Shown one piece after another: positions 18,215-27,797 of a stretch of 64,000 nt of DNA. The notes under the pieces are model-generated. The model was not told the DNA's origin and made no database searches. It saw only the letters and a program-made list of their open reading frames with translations. Both the position numbers and the translations under genes were made by a program. The DNA comes from 66-474 sp035606235. GTDB taxonomy: Bacteria > Pseudomonadota > Gammaproteobacteria > Xanthomonadales > Rhodanobacteraceae. The stretch lies in the NCBI GenBank assembly GCA_035606235.1, contig DATNFU010000028.1, positions 1 through 64,000 of the forward strand, in the 5' to 3' direction. The first letter of the stretch is position 1, and each line of letters begins with the position of its first letter.

Positions 18215-19579
18215 ATGGGACAGATCACCGATATCGCCGGCTCCCTGTGGTGGATGATTGTCACACTGGGATTGCTGGTGACCTTCCACGAATTCGGTCA
18301 TTTCGTCGTCGCGCGCCGTTGCGGCGTCAAGGTGCTGCGCTTTTCGGTGGGCTTTGGCCGCGCGCTGTGGTCGCGCACCGCCAAAAGCGGCACCGAATAT
18401 GTCATCGCGATGATCCCGCTGGGCGGTTACGTCAAGATGCTGGACGCGCGCGAAGGCGAAGTCCCGCCATTGCAATCCTCTCAGGAATTCACCGGCAAGC
18501 CGGTCTGGCAACGCATCGCGATCGTGCTCGCGGGCCCGGTGTTCAACCTGCTGTTCGCGGTTGCGGCGTTCTGGGCGATGCTGGTGATCGGCAAGCCCGA
18601 TTATCAGCCGCTGATCGGCGATACCGCGGGGTTGGCCGCCGAAGCCGGGCTGCAGCGCGGTGATCGCGTATTGAGCGTGGGTGATGAATCGATCGCCAAC
18701 TGGACCGACCTGGGGCTGGCGCTTGCCGATGCCGCGCAATCGCATCGACCCACTCCGCTGCGCGTGCGCACGCCGGACGGATCGATGCAGACGCACGTGC
18801 TGCATTTCGAGAGGCTGCCAGCCAAGTTGGGCCAGGGCGCGCTGATCGAACGCACCGGGCTGAACCCGGCGCAGCAATCCATTCCGGCGGTCATCGGCAA
18901 GCTGGTGCCCGATAGCGCTGCCAGCCGCGCCGGGCTGAAGTCGGGCGATCGCATTGTGTCCATCGGCAGCACGCCGATCCACGATTGGCACACCCTCTCC
19001 GATGCGATACACGCACAGGGCGCGGCGAATCATCCCTTGATGCTGCATCTGCAGCGCGATGGCAAGCCTTTGGTCGTGAGCGTGCAGCCAAGGCAGACCA
19101 CCCTGCCGGACGGCAGTCGCGAATTCGCGATTGGTGTCTACCCGCAACAGGTGGATGCGCATTACGACACCGTGCAACGACGCGGCCCGCTGGCGGCGAT
19201 TCCCGCCGCATTCGTGCAAACCTGGGATCTGACCTCGCGCACGGTGGCGATGCTCGGGCAGATGGTCACCGGTTCGGCCTCGCTGAAAAATATCTCCGGT
19301 CCGATTTCGATCGCGCAATACGCCAACGACTCGGCGGAAATGGGGCCGGCGTGGTTCCTCTATTTCCTCGGCATCATCTCGCTCAGTCTCGGCATCATGA
19401 ACCTGCTGCCGATACCGATCCTGGACGGTGGCCATCTTCTTTATTATCTGATCGAACTGGTGAAGGGCAGCCCGCTTTCCGAACGCGCGATGATGGCCGG
19501 ACAATACCTCGGCATGGCATTGCTGGTGGGCTTGATGAGCCTTGCCTTCTACAACGATATTCTGCGTCTGGTTTCCTGA
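18215..19579 (+). CDS. rseP: Site-2 protease RseP (sigma-E regulator protease)
   Basis: A 454-residue M50 intramembrane zinc protease. HEFGH near residues 25-29 is the catalytic motif and NLLPIPILDGGHL near 398-410 gives the third metal ligand. Two periplasmic PDZ domains lie between (IGDTAGLAAEAGLQRGDRVLS and VPDSAASRAGLKSGDRIVS). In related bacteria it cleaves anti-sigma factors such as RseA and clears signal peptides. The gene is 6 bp after dxr and about 118 bp before bamA, whose product folds the porins that RseP indirectly monitors. Confidence 0.97.
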   Translation: MGQITDIAGSLWWMIVTLGLLVTFHEFGHFVVARRCGVKVLRFSVGFGRALWSRTAKSGTEYVIAMIPLGGYVKMLDAREGEVPPLQSSQEFTGKPVWQRIAIVLAGPVFNLLFAVAAFWAMLVIGKPDYQPLIGDTAGLAAEAGLQRGDRVLSVGDESIANWTDLGLALADAAQSHRPTPLRVRTPDGSMQTHVLHFERLPAKLGQGALIERTGLNPAQQSIPAVIGKLVPDSAASRAGLKSGDRIVSIGSTPIHDWHTLSDAIHAQGAANHPLMLHLQRDGKPLVVSVQPRQTTLPDGSREFAIGVYPQQVDAHYDTVQRRGPLAAIPAAFVQTWDLTSRTVAMLGQMVTGSASLKNISGPISIAQYANDSAEMGPAWFLYFLGIISLSLGIMNLLPIPILDGGHLLYYLIELVKGSPLSERAMMAGQYLGMALLVGLMSLAFYNDILRLVS

Positions 19580-19697
19580 TTGGCAGACGTTTTCCCGCCG
19601 CGCAGGACGCGCGGAAGGCGCACCACTACAAGCTTTCCATCGCAAACTGTGGCAGGATGCGCGGTTTCGCGGACACACACCGCACCGGATTCCGACG

Positions 19698-22112
19698 ATG
19701 AAAAGAATCGCCGCTCTCATCCTGCTCGCCTGCCTCGCCGCCAAGGCGCATGCGTTCGAGCCGTTCACCGTCAGCGACATCCGCGTCGAAGGCCTGCAAC
19801 GCATCGCGGCTGGCACGGTATTCAGCTATCTGCCCGTGGAGGTTGGCCAGACAATAGACGACGCCAAGGCCGCGCAGGCGGTGCGCGCGTTGTTCAAGAC
19901 CGGCTTCTTCTCGGATGTCGAACTCGAGCGGCAAGGCGACATCCTGGTGGTGAAAGTCACCGAGCGGCCGTCCATCGCAACGCTCACCATCCATGGCAAC
20001 AAAGACATCAAGACCGAGCAATTGCAAACCGGTCTGACCAGCGCGGGACTCGCTACCGGCGACACTTTCGATCGCCAGACCCTGGAATCGGTCAAGCAGG
20101 AGTTGGTGCGCCAGTACAACAACCGCGGCAAGTACAACGTCTCTATCGAGCCGCACGTGACCCGACTGGATCGCAACCGCGTGGCAATCGACATCGAAAT
20201 CCACGAGGGCAAGGCATCCAAGATCCAGGAGATCAACATCGTCGGCAACCACGTTTACACCGACAAGCAGATCCTCGACAACTGGGAATCCGGCACGCCC
20301 AACCTCACCTCGTGGTATTCCGACAACGACCAGTATTCGCGCGACAAGCTGTCGGGCGACCTGGAAAAACTCTCTTCTTTCTACCTCGACCGCGGCTATG
20401 CGGATTTTTCCGTGGATTCAGCGCAGGTCTCGATCAGCCCGAACAAGCAGAGCGTCTATATCGCCGCGGCGATCAAGGAAGGCGATGTGTACCAGATGTC
20501 CGGCGTGCATCTGCTGGGCGATTTGATCCTGCCGGAACAGTCACTGCGCGGTCTGCTGCGCATCAAGGCCGGCGATACCTTCAATCGCCACAGCATCGAG
20601 CTGTCGTCCGATGCGATCACCAGCGTACTCGCCAACATCGGCTATGCATTCGCCAAGGTTACCCCGGTGCCGAAGGTCGACAAGGAACACAAGACCGTAG
20701 ATCTGACCTTCTTCATCGAACCGGGTCAGCGCGTGTACGTGCGTCGGATCAACTTCAAGGGCAATACCCGCACCGAGGACGAGGTGTTGCGGCGCGAAAT
20801 GCGCCAGTTCGAGGGTGCGTGGTATTCGCAGGCGGCAATCGATCGCTCCAAGATCCGCCTGCAACGGCTGGGCTTCTTCAAATCGGTCAAGATCGACACC
20901 GCCAAGGTGGCCGGCACCACCGACCAGGTGGATCTGAATGTCGGCGTCGAGGAGGAATCCTCCGGCAGCCTGACCTTCGGGTTCGGCTACTCGCAGGTAT
21001 CCGGCATCATTCTCAGCGCGTCGGTTTCGGAAAACAATTTCTTGGGCACCGGCGACAAGGTGTCCGCCTCGGTGGAGAAAAGCTCATTCCTGAAGCAGTA
21101 CCAGGTTTCTTATCTCAATCCGTACCTCACCGACAGCGGTATCAGTTTGGGCTACAACCTGAGCTACCTGGAGTTGAACCAGCAACAGGAGAACATCGCC
21201 AGCTACCTCTCCAACGACGCCTCGTTCTCGACCACGCTGGGCCTGCCGATCAGCGAGACCGATACCGTCAATGTCGGCCTGGGCTACAGCAAGAACCAGT
21301 TGCAGTTGATTCCGGGCTTGTCGCCGCTGGTGTTCTTCGACCAGATCAACCAGATCGGCCACAAGACGATCCGCACCACGACACTGAGTCTCTCGTACGG
21401 GCACGACACGCTCAACGCTTATTTCAAGCCGACGCAAGGTGGTATCCAGACGTTCGGTGCTGAAGTCTCGCTGCCGGGTGCCACGGTCCAGTATTACAAG
21501 CTGTCGGCCAGTACGCGCGATTATTTCGAACTGCCCAAGGGCTTTGTCGGTTTGGTCAGCGGCGCCATCGGCTATGGCAAGACCTACGGCAACAGCAGCA
21601 ATCTCTCGGCGCCATTCGCCGACAGCACGGGGCAGATCCGGAACCTGTCGTTCCCGTTTTTCGAGAACTTCTACGCCGGCGGCGTGCGCGACGTACGCGG
21701 TTTCCAGGACAACACGCTCGGTCCCCGCATTTGCTCCGGCACGATCACCAACGGCAAGGCCGATCCCAGTGCAATCGCGGATTCCAATGGCCATTGCCCC
21801 ACCGGCTCTGAATTCTTCAACGCGCAACCTCTGGGCGGCGCATTCAAGGTGCTGGGCACGGCGGAACTCGCGCTGCCCTTCTTCAAGGACAATGACAAGG
21901 CGCGGCTGTCGCTGTTCACCGATGTCGGCAACGTGTTCACGAGTTATCAGGATTTCAAGGCCTGTGATTTGCGCGTCTCCGCTGGTTTGTCCCTGCAATG
22001 GCAGGCGCCGGTCGGGCCGATCGTGATCAATCTGGCTTTCCCGGTGCGGGACAAGCCGGAAGACAAGCCGTTCGAGGAGCATTTGCAGTTCGCGTTCGGC
22101 ACGACGTTCTGA
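19698..22112 (+). CDS. bamA: Outer membrane protein assembly factor BamA
   Basis: An 804-residue Omp85 protein that inserts beta-barrel proteins in the outer membrane. It has a signal peptide (MKRIAALILLACLAAKAHA, cleavage before Phe20) and five POTRA domains to about residue 420 (repeats opening VSDIRVEGLQRI, TLTIHGNKDI, and so on). A C-terminal barrel ends in the outer-membrane Phe (FGTTF). The conserved barrel-lid motif reads VRDVRGFQDNTLGPR. ATG at 19698 gives the signal peptide; upstream in-frame sequence does not fit. No skp follows before lpxD. Confidence 0.98.
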   Translation: MKRIAALILLACLAAKAHAFEPFTVSDIRVEGLQRIAAGTVFSYLPVEVGQTIDDAKAAQAVRALFKTGFFSDVELERQGDILVVKVTERPSIATLTIHGNKDIKTEQLQTGLTSAGLATGDTFDRQTLESVKQELVRQYNNRGKYNVSIEPHVTRLDRNRVAIDIEIHEGKASKIQEINIVGNHVYTDKQILDNWESGTPNLTSWYSDNDQYSRDKLSGDLEKLSSFYLDRGYADFSVDSAQVSISPNKQSVYIAAAIKEGDVYQMSGVHLLGDLILPEQSLRGLLRIKAGDTFNRHSIELSSDAITSVLANIGYAFAKVTPVPKVDKEHKTVDLTFFIEPGQRVYVRRINFKGNTRTEDEVLRREMRQFEGAWYSQAAIDRSKIRLQRLGFFKSVKIDTAKVAGTTDQVDLNVGVEEESSGSLTFGFGYSQVSGIILSASVSENNFLGTGDKVSASVEKSSFLKQYQVSYLNPYLTDSGISLGYNLSYLELNQQQENIASYLSNDASFSTTLGLPISETDTVNVGLGYSKNQLQLIPGLSPLVFFDQINQIGHKTIRTTTLSLSYGHDTLNAYFKPTQGGIQTFGAEVSLPGATVQYYKLSASTRDYFELPKGFVGLVSGAIGYGKTYGNSSNLSAPFADSTGQIRNLSFPFFENFYAGGVRDVRGFQDNTLGPRICSGTITNGKADPSAIADSNGHCPTGSEFFNAQPLGGAFKVLGTAELALPFFKDNDKARLSLFTDVGNVFTSYQDFKACDLRVSAGLSLQWQAPVGPIVINLAFPVRDKPEDKPFEEHLQFAFGTTF

Positions 22113-22234
22113 TCCACGCACCCGGCGATTCATTCGCGGAGAGATTCGACCCGCTCGGCAAGTGCCGCACTGTGCGCGAAGGGCGAAGTGTCGGAAGCGC
22201 GGATCGCTGGATGCCTCAGGACGGATGCTGACGA

Positions 22235-23308
22235 TTGGGGTCGCTCTTGGAAAGCGAAAATGGCTACCGCATCGATGAGCTGGCGCAGCGCTTCGGCCTC
22301 GCGCTGCGCGGTATCGGGGATGCGACCATCCGCGGCGTGGCCACGCTGGCGTCGGCGCAATCCGACCAACTCGCATTCTTCGCCAATCCCCGTTACGCGG
22401 CATCGCTCGCGGGCACGCGCGCGGGCGTGGTGGTCGTGCGCGCCGAACATGCTGAGCTCTGCCCCGCGCCGGCACTGATCGCGCCCGATCCTTATCTGGC
22501 CTACGCCAAAATCGCCGCGCTGTTCGAAGATATCCCCGCGGCGCAAGCGGGCATCCATGCAACTGCCGTTGTCGAAGCAGGCGCCCGCATCAGTGCGGGC
22601 GCAAGCGTCGGCCCTTTTTGCTCGATCGCGGCCGATGCGGTGATCGAGGACGGCGCCGTGCTCGGTCCGCACTGCGTGATCGGCGCGGGTTGCCTAGTCG
22701 GCGCGCAATCGCGGCTGGTGGCACGCGTAACGCTGGTGGCACGCGTGCGGCTGGGACAACGCGTGTTGATCCATCCCGGCGCGGTGCTGGGTGCGGAAGG
22801 TTTCGGCATCGCCGATGACCACGGCCGCTGGGTCAAAGTGCCGCAATTGGGCGGCGTGCGGGTGGGCGATGATTGCGAAATCGGCGCCAACACCACGATC
22901 GACCGCGGCGCGCTGGAAGACACGGTGCTGGAGGAAGACGTGCGGCTGGACAATCAGATCCAGATCGCGCACAACGTGACGATCGGCGCACACACCGCGA
23001 TGGCCGGTTGCTCGGCCGTTGCGGGCAGCGCGAAGATCGGTCGCCACTGTTTGATCGGCGGCGGCGCAGGCGTTCTCGGGCATCTCAGCATCGCCGATCG
23101 CGTTACCATTACCGCGATGAGCCTGGTCACCCGCACGATCAATGCGCCAGGAGAATATTCCTCCGGCGCGCCGCTGGAGGAAAATCGCCGCTGGCGGCGC
23201 AACGCGGCGCGGATGCGTCATCTGGATGAATTGGCGAAGCGTGTGGCCGCGCTGGAAAAGGAACCGCGAGTACTCTTATCCTCCGATCCTGATCGCCCCA
23301 AATCCTGA
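22235..23308 (+). CDS. lpxD: UDP-3-O-(3-hydroxyacyl)glucosamine N-acyltransferase
   Basis: A 357-residue left-handed beta-helix acyltransferase, the third lipid A step, adding a hydroxyacyl chain from ACP to the glucosamine amine. The uridine-binding N-terminal domain is followed by about nine coils of hexapeptide repeats. The catalytic His is in NQIQIAHNVTIG (His246). AEGFG and the final helix after GEYSSGAPLEEN are present. An in-frame TGA at 22229-22231 leaves only TTG starts, at 22235 or 22247; the latter has GGGG 6 nt upstream. The 122-bp gap after bamA holds no skp. Confidence 0.95.
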   Translation: MGSLLESENGYRIDELAQRFGLALRGIGDATIRGVATLASAQSDQLAFFANPRYAASLAGTRAGVVVVRAEHAELCPAPALIAPDPYLAYAKIAALFEDIPAAQAGIHATAVVEAGARISAGASVGPFCSIAADAVIEDGAVLGPHCVIGAGCLVGAQSRLVARVTLVARVRLGQRVLIHPGAVLGAEGFGIADDHGRWVKVPQLGGVRVGDDCEIGANTTIDRGALEDTVLEEDVRLDNQIQIAHNVTIGAHTAMAGCSAVAGSAKIGRHCLIGGGAGVLGHLSIADRVTITAMSLVTRTINAPGEYSSGAPLEENRRWRRNAARMRHLDELAKRVAALEKEPRVLLSSDPDRPKS

Positions 23309-23517
23309 ACTGCCTCTCGAACCAAGGCTGGGGATGCACGCGCACGGGTGCAAGCTAATGCATCGCTTGCGCAGCCGACGGTCCGGGACAGGTTTGCGTG
23401 GCGAGGTCGGAAGATCGCCTGGCAACCAGTCGCTGCGGGGCCATGGTTTCGGGGCTTGTGAAAGCGCGGCGATGCGGGTTTGAGCGAATATCAACCAAAA
23501 ACAATCAGGCATTCCTA

Positions 23518-23985
23518 ATGAACCAAACCGCAGCACCGGTGGCCCTGCCCGTGGATGCCGAGCGCATTGCCGCGATCCTGCCACACCGCTATCCATTCCT
23601 CCTTGTCGATCGGGTGATCGAGCTTGAGCCGGAAAAGCGCATTGTCGCGCTGAAAAACGTCACCACCAACGAACCGTTTTTCCAGGGCCATTTTCCGGGC
23701 CATCCGGTAATGCCGGGGGTGCTGATCGTGGAAGCGCTGGCGCAGGCATCCGGCCTGCTGATCGGACTGTCCGACACCAGTGCGCAAGGGCGCGACAGGC
23801 TCTTCTATCTTGCCAAGGTGGACAATGCGCGCTTCAACCGGCCGGTGTTTCCGGGCGATCAGTTGCGGCTGGAGGTGCAGTTGAAGCGCCTGATACGCGG
23901 CATGGGCATCTTCACCGCGCGCGCGCTGGTGGAGGGACGCGAGGTCGCCAGCTGCGAGTTGATGTGCGCGGAACGCAGCGCGTGA
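23518..23985 (+). CDS. fabZ: 3-hydroxyacyl-ACP dehydratase FabZ
   Basis: A 155-residue hot-dog fold dehydratase for fatty acid elongation. The active-site His and Glu are in FFQGHFPGHPVMPGVLIVEAL (His58, Glu72). LPHRYPFLLVDRV opens the fold. ATG at 23518 gives the usual length; an AT-rich stretch lies upstream. The stop overlaps the lpxA GTG start (GTGA), the known coupling of fatty acid and lipid A synthesis that share hydroxyacyl-ACP. Confidence 0.97.
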   Translation: MNQTAAPVALPVDAERIAAILPHRYPFLLVDRVIELEPEKRIVALKNVTTNEPFFQGHFPGHPVMPGVLIVEALAQASGLLIGLSDTSAQGRDRLFYLAKVDNARFNRPVFPGDQLRLEVQLKRLIRGMGIFTARALVEGREVASCELMCAERSA

Positions 23986-24755
23986 AGGTGCATCCGACCG
24001 CGATCATCGATCCGCGCGCGCAGCTCGCGGAAGACGTGAGCGTCGGCGCCTACAGCGTGATCGGAGCGGAAGTGGAAATCGATGCGGGCTGCAGCGTCGG
24101 TACGCATACCACCATCGAGGGTCCGACCCGGATCGGGCGCGACAACCAGATTGGTTCACATGCGGCGCTCGGCGGCGATCCGCAGGACAAGAAATATGCC
24201 GGCGAGCGCACCGAGCTGGTGATCGGGCGCGGCAACACCATCCGCGAATTCGTCACCCTCAACCGCGGCACCGGCGAGGGTGGCGGCGTCACCCGCATCG
24301 GCAATGACAACTGGATCATGGCCTATGTGCACATCGCCCACGACTGCACCATCGGCGATCACATCGTGCTCGCCAACAATGCCACGCTGGCCGGACATGT
24401 GGAAATCGGCGATCACGTGGTGCTCGGTGGGTTTGCAGGCGTGCACCAGTTCTGCAAGGTCGGCGCGCATGCCTTCGCGGCGATGTATGCCGCGATCAAT
24501 CGCGACGTACCACCGTTCGTCTATGCCGCCGGCCAGTTCGCCGTACCCCGCGGCGTGAACGCGGAAGGCCTGAAACGACGCGGTTTCTCCCTTGAGCGCA
24601 TCGCCGCGATCAAGCGCGCCTACCGAACTTTGTACATGTCAGGCAAGACACTTGGTCAGGCGCGTATCGAACTGGCCGAACAGGCGCGCGACAGCGAAGA
24701 CGTACGCGCGCTGGTCGAGTTCATAGACCGCAGCGAGCGGGCGCTGGTGCGATGA
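23982..24755 (+). CDS. lpxA: UDP-N-acetylglucosamine acyltransferase
   Basis: A 257-residue trimeric beta-helix enzyme that performs the first lipid A step. Hexapeptide repeats run from residue 3 to about 185 (VHPTAIIDPRAQLAEDVSVG). The catalytic His is in VHIAHDCTIGDH (His120), and GGDPQDKKYAGE is the family loop. The start is a GTG at 23982 (MKVHPTAIID), overlapping the fabZ stop by 4 bp. An ATG-type start farther upstream would lie inside fabZ and add non-conserved residues. Confidence 0.97.
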   Translation: MKVHPTAIIDPRAQLAEDVSVGAYSVIGAEVEIDAGCSVGTHTTIEGPTRIGRDNQIGSHAALGGDPQDKKYAGERTELVIGRGNTIREFVTLNRGTGEGGGVTRIGNDNWIMAYVHIAHDCTIGDHIVLANNATLAGHVEIGDHVVLGGFAGVHQFCKVGAHAFAAMYAAINRDVPPFVYAAGQFAVPRGVNAEGLKRRGFSLERIAAIKRAYRTLYMSGKTLGQARIELAEQARDSEDVRALVEFIDRSERALVR

Positions 24756-24837
24756 AGCGGAACGGGGAAATGGGGAGCAGGAAATCGGAAAGCGGCTCTG
24801 AAAGGAAACGGCCAATTCCGGAATTTGCTCAAGCGCA

Positions 24838-26004
24838 ATGAATCCCGTTTCCCACTCCCGGCCTTCTGCCCCCCTTTTTGCTCTGGTGGCCGGCGAAGAC
24901 TCCGGTGATCAGCTCGGCGCCGAATTGATCGGCGCGCTTCGCGCTGTCCATCGCAATGCGCGTTTTGTCGGCATCGGCGGCTCGGCGATGCGCGCGGCCG
25001 GCTTTGAGTCCTGGCACGACGTCGGCGAACTCTCGGTAATGGGCTATGCGGAAGTGCTGCGCCATCTTCCGCGGCTGCTGCGTCTGCGCGCGCAAGTCAC
25101 CAAGCGCCTGCTTGCGTTGAAACCGGACGTATTCATCGGCGTCGACGCACCGGATTTCAATCTCGGCATCGAACGCAAGTTGAAGCGGGCCGGGTTGCGC
25201 ACCGTGCACTACGTCAGCCCTTCGGTGTGGGCGTGGCGTCAAAGCCGCGTTGCCAAAATCGGGCTGAGCGCCGATCGCGTGCTGTGCCTGCTGCCGATGG
25301 AGCCAGCAATCTACGCCAGCTACGGCGTGGATGCGCGCTTTGTCGGGCATCCACTGGCCGATCGGTTTCCACTGGTCAGCGATCGCGAAGGCGCGCGTGC
25401 GGAATTGCAGCTCGCGCTCGATGCGCCGGTGCTTGCGGTGCTGCCGGGCAGCCGCGCTTCCGAGATCCAGCGGCTGGGCGCCATCTTTCTGGATGCAGCC
25501 ATGCGCGTGCGCGCTGAAATTCCCGACCTGCAGATCGTGGTGCCCGCAGCGAATGCGCGCTGCGAAGCACAGCTTGCGAAGCTCGCGAAGCCCCCGATCG
25601 TGCTTTTCGCCGGTCACTCCCATCGTGCGATGGCCGCCGCCGACGTGGTGCTGCTTGCGTCCGGCACCGCGGCGCTTGAAGCGATGCTGGCGAAACGACC
25701 GATGGTGGTGGGCTATCGCATCGCGGGTTTGACTTATCGCATCGTCCGCACGTTCAAAATGTTGAAAACCCGCGTCTACTCGCTGCCGAACATCCTTGCA
25801 GGTCACGCGCTGGTGCCGGAATTGATGCAGGAAGAATGCACGGCGGAGCATCTCGCCACGGAAGTTCTGCGTCTGTTCCGCGAACCCGGCCGGCGTGCGC
25901 TGATGGTGAACGCCTTCGAACGCATGCATCTGAACCTGCACACCGGCGGCGGCGCGGCGGCGGCCGCAGCACGCGCCATAACCGAATTGCTGCCCGGCGG
26001 CTGA
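24838..26004 (+). CDS. lpxB: Lipid-A-disaccharide synthase
   Basis: A 388-residue GT19 glycosyltransferase of the inner-membrane surface that joins UDP-2,3-diacylglucosamine and lipid X. Motifs include LVAGEDSGDQLGAELIGAL at residues 12-30, GVDAPDFNLGIERKLK, HYVSPSVWAWRQ and VLPGSRASEIQRLG. ATG at 24838 is the only start near the fold. It follows lpxA after 82 bp of sequence with no clear signal and precedes the sulfatase-like gene by 14 bp. Confidence 0.97.
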   Translation: MNPVSHSRPSAPLFALVAGEDSGDQLGAELIGALRAVHRNARFVGIGGSAMRAAGFESWHDVGELSVMGYAEVLRHLPRLLRLRAQVTKRLLALKPDVFIGVDAPDFNLGIERKLKRAGLRTVHYVSPSVWAWRQSRVAKIGLSADRVLCLLPMEPAIYASYGVDARFVGHPLADRFPLVSDREGARAELQLALDAPVLAVLPGSRASEIQRLGAIFLDAAMRVRAEIPDLQIVVPAANARCEAQLAKLAKPPIVLFAGHSHRAMAAADVVLLASGTAALEAMLAKRPMVVGYRIAGLTYRIVRTFKMLKTRVYSLPNILAGHALVPELMQEECTAEHLATEVLRLFREPGRRALMVNAFERMHLNLHTGGGAAAAAARAITELLPGG

Positions 26005-26018
26005 ACGCGACGCCGGCA

Positions 26019-27797
26019 ATGCTTGACGCTGCACCCGTCGCGCTCCAGCATCCGCGCACAATGCAAATTTCTGATTTCGCGACGCTGCGCGCACGTCGTC
26101 CGCTGTTGCTGGCGCTCGGCGTGGCGATGCTTGCCTGCGCCTTCTGGAACGGACCGCTGGCGGAGGACAGCTCGGCCGGATGCCTGTTCACGGCCAGCGT
26201 GCTCGGTGGCATGGTGCTGCTCGCGGTCGCGCTGTCGGGGCGTCTCGCATTCGGCCTGATCGCCGGATGCCTGCCGATGCTGCTGCTGGAAGCCGCCGCC
26301 AACCTGAAATTCAAGTACCTGGTCACGCCGCTGCTGGCGCCGGATCTGCTCTATTACTTCAACCAGCAGATTCTCGACACGTTGCTGCATTACCCGCTGT
26401 TGATCGGCGCGATCGTGCTCGCTCTGATCCTGGTTCCACTGCTGTTGACCGTGGCGTGGCGCGGCGAACGCAAGCCGGCAGCGCGCTGGCGCACGCGACT
26501 GGCGCGTGTGGCCGGAGTGGCGATGGGCATCGCTGTGCTGGGCATCAGCATGAATCCGGATGGTCCGTTCGCTGCCGTGCACGCCAAAGGCATGTGGTTG
26601 GCGATGAACGACGACAGCCTGGTCTCGGATTTTCTGATTTCCTTCCGCAGCACGCGCGTGATCGCACCGCGCTACAACCTCGCCGATGCCGGCCGTTTCG
26701 ACTGGCGTGACGGCAACGCCGACGTCGAAACCGCAGGGCAGCCCAGGCCCGACATCGTCGCGGTGCTGGAGGAAAGCACTTTCGATCCGCGCATGCTCGC
26801 CGTTTGCACACTGCCCACGGTTTGCGATCACCGCATGTTCCATGCGGATGCCAACACGCTCGCGCACGGCTGGCTGGAGGTGCACACCTGGGGCGGCGGC
26901 ACCTGGACCACCGAATTCGCATTCCTGACCGGGCTTGCACACGACCTGTTCGGGCCCGCCGGCATCTACGCGCCCTTCAATCTCGCACCGCGCATCCGCT
27001 ACACGCTGCCGCACGTGCTGCACGACAACGGCTATCGCACCGTGGCGATCTATCCCACCGATGGCGATTTCCTCAACGGCCGCAATGCCTATGCGCATTA
27101 CGGATTCGACGCGTTCTACGGCGGCGAACAGGTCGGCCTTGGCTGGCATTCCACCGACGCCGACCTGATGCGGGTGTTCCAGCATGTATTCGCGATCGAG
27201 AAAGCCAAGGCTCACGGGCGTCCGGTATTTTTGTTCATGCTGACGTTGCACCAGCACGGCCCGCACATGACGCCGCTCTCGCAATTGCCGGCGCCGTACA
27301 ACCGTCCGCTGTTCACGGGCAAGGCCGCGCCGGACAAAGTGCTGGATGAGTGGCTGAATCTGAACTTGGGCAATTATCTGCAGCGGCTGGCGATGTCGGA
27401 TGCCGCCGAAGCGGATCTGGAAAACCAGTTGCGCGCAGATGATCGCCCCGCACTGCTGTTGCACTTCGGCGATCACCAGCCATCTTTCGATGGTGCGATC
27501 ACCGCATTGCCCAAGCGGCTTCCGGCGCTTATCAGCAATCCCCAGGTTGTCACTTACTACATGCTGAAGGGATTCGGCATGAAGTCCCCGTCGCGCTACG
27601 ATTATCCGGTGCTGGACATTGCCTATGCCGGCTCGCTGCTGCTGGATGCCGCGGGGTTGCGCAAGGACGCGTTTTTCACCGCCAACGCCTTGTTGCGCGA
27701 GCGCTGTCACGGCCAATATCTGGATTGTCGCGATACGGATGTCCTGCATTCCTATCGCGCGGATGTATTCGGGCCTTTGCATGATCTTGCCGACTGA
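26019..27797 (+). CDS. LtaS-like membrane sulfatase-fold enzyme (phosphoglycerol/phosphoethanolamine transferase type)
   Basis: A 592-residue protein. The N-terminal part has about five membrane helices to residue 180. An alkaline-phosphatase/sulfatase-like catalytic domain follows, with GGGTWTTEFAFLTGL (predicted nucleophilic Thr and metal ligand), then HQHGPHMTP and LHFGDHQPSFDG, which match the metal-binding His/Asp pairs of LTA synthases. It resembles glycerophosphotransferases that decorate lipoteichoic acid or periplasmic glucans. In a Gram-negative next to lpxB it may modify the envelope; the substrate is unknown. Starts at 26019 or 26061 are both possible, without clear Shine-Dalgarno. 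The end overlaps rnhB by 17 bp. Confidence 0.88.
   Translation: MLDAAPVALQHPRTMQISDFATLRARRPLLLALGVAMLACAFWNGPLAEDSSAGCLFTASVLGGMVLLAVALSGRLAFGLIAGCLPMLLLEAAANLKFKYLVTPLLAPDLLYYFNQQILDTLLHYPLLIGAIVLALILVPLLLTVAWRGERKPAARWRTRLARVAGVAMGIAVLGISMNPDGPFAAVHAKGMWLAMNDDSLVSDFLISFRSTRVIAPRYNLADAGRFDWRDGNADVETAGQPRPDIVAVLEESTFDPRMLAVCTLPTVCDHRMFHADANTLAHGWLEVHTWGGGTWTTEFAFLTGLAHDLFGPAGIYAPFNLAPRIRYTLPHVLHDNGYRTVAIYPTDGDFLNGRNAYAHYGFDAFYGGEQVGLGWHSTDADLMRVFQHVFAIEKAKAHGRPVFLFMLTLHQHGPHMTPLSQLPAPYNRPLFTGKAAPDKVLDEWLNLNLGNYLQRLAMSDAAEADLENQLRADDRPALLLHFGDHQPSFDGAITALPKRLPALISNPQVVTYYMLKGFGMKSPSRYDYPVLDIAYAGSLLLDAAGLRKDAFFTANALLRERCHGQYLDCRDTDVLHSYRADVFGPLHDLAD

Noticed and set aside
22113..22234. skp/ompH between bamA and lpxD
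   Set aside because: The gap is only 122 bp and shows no coding remnant; absence here is usual for this order.
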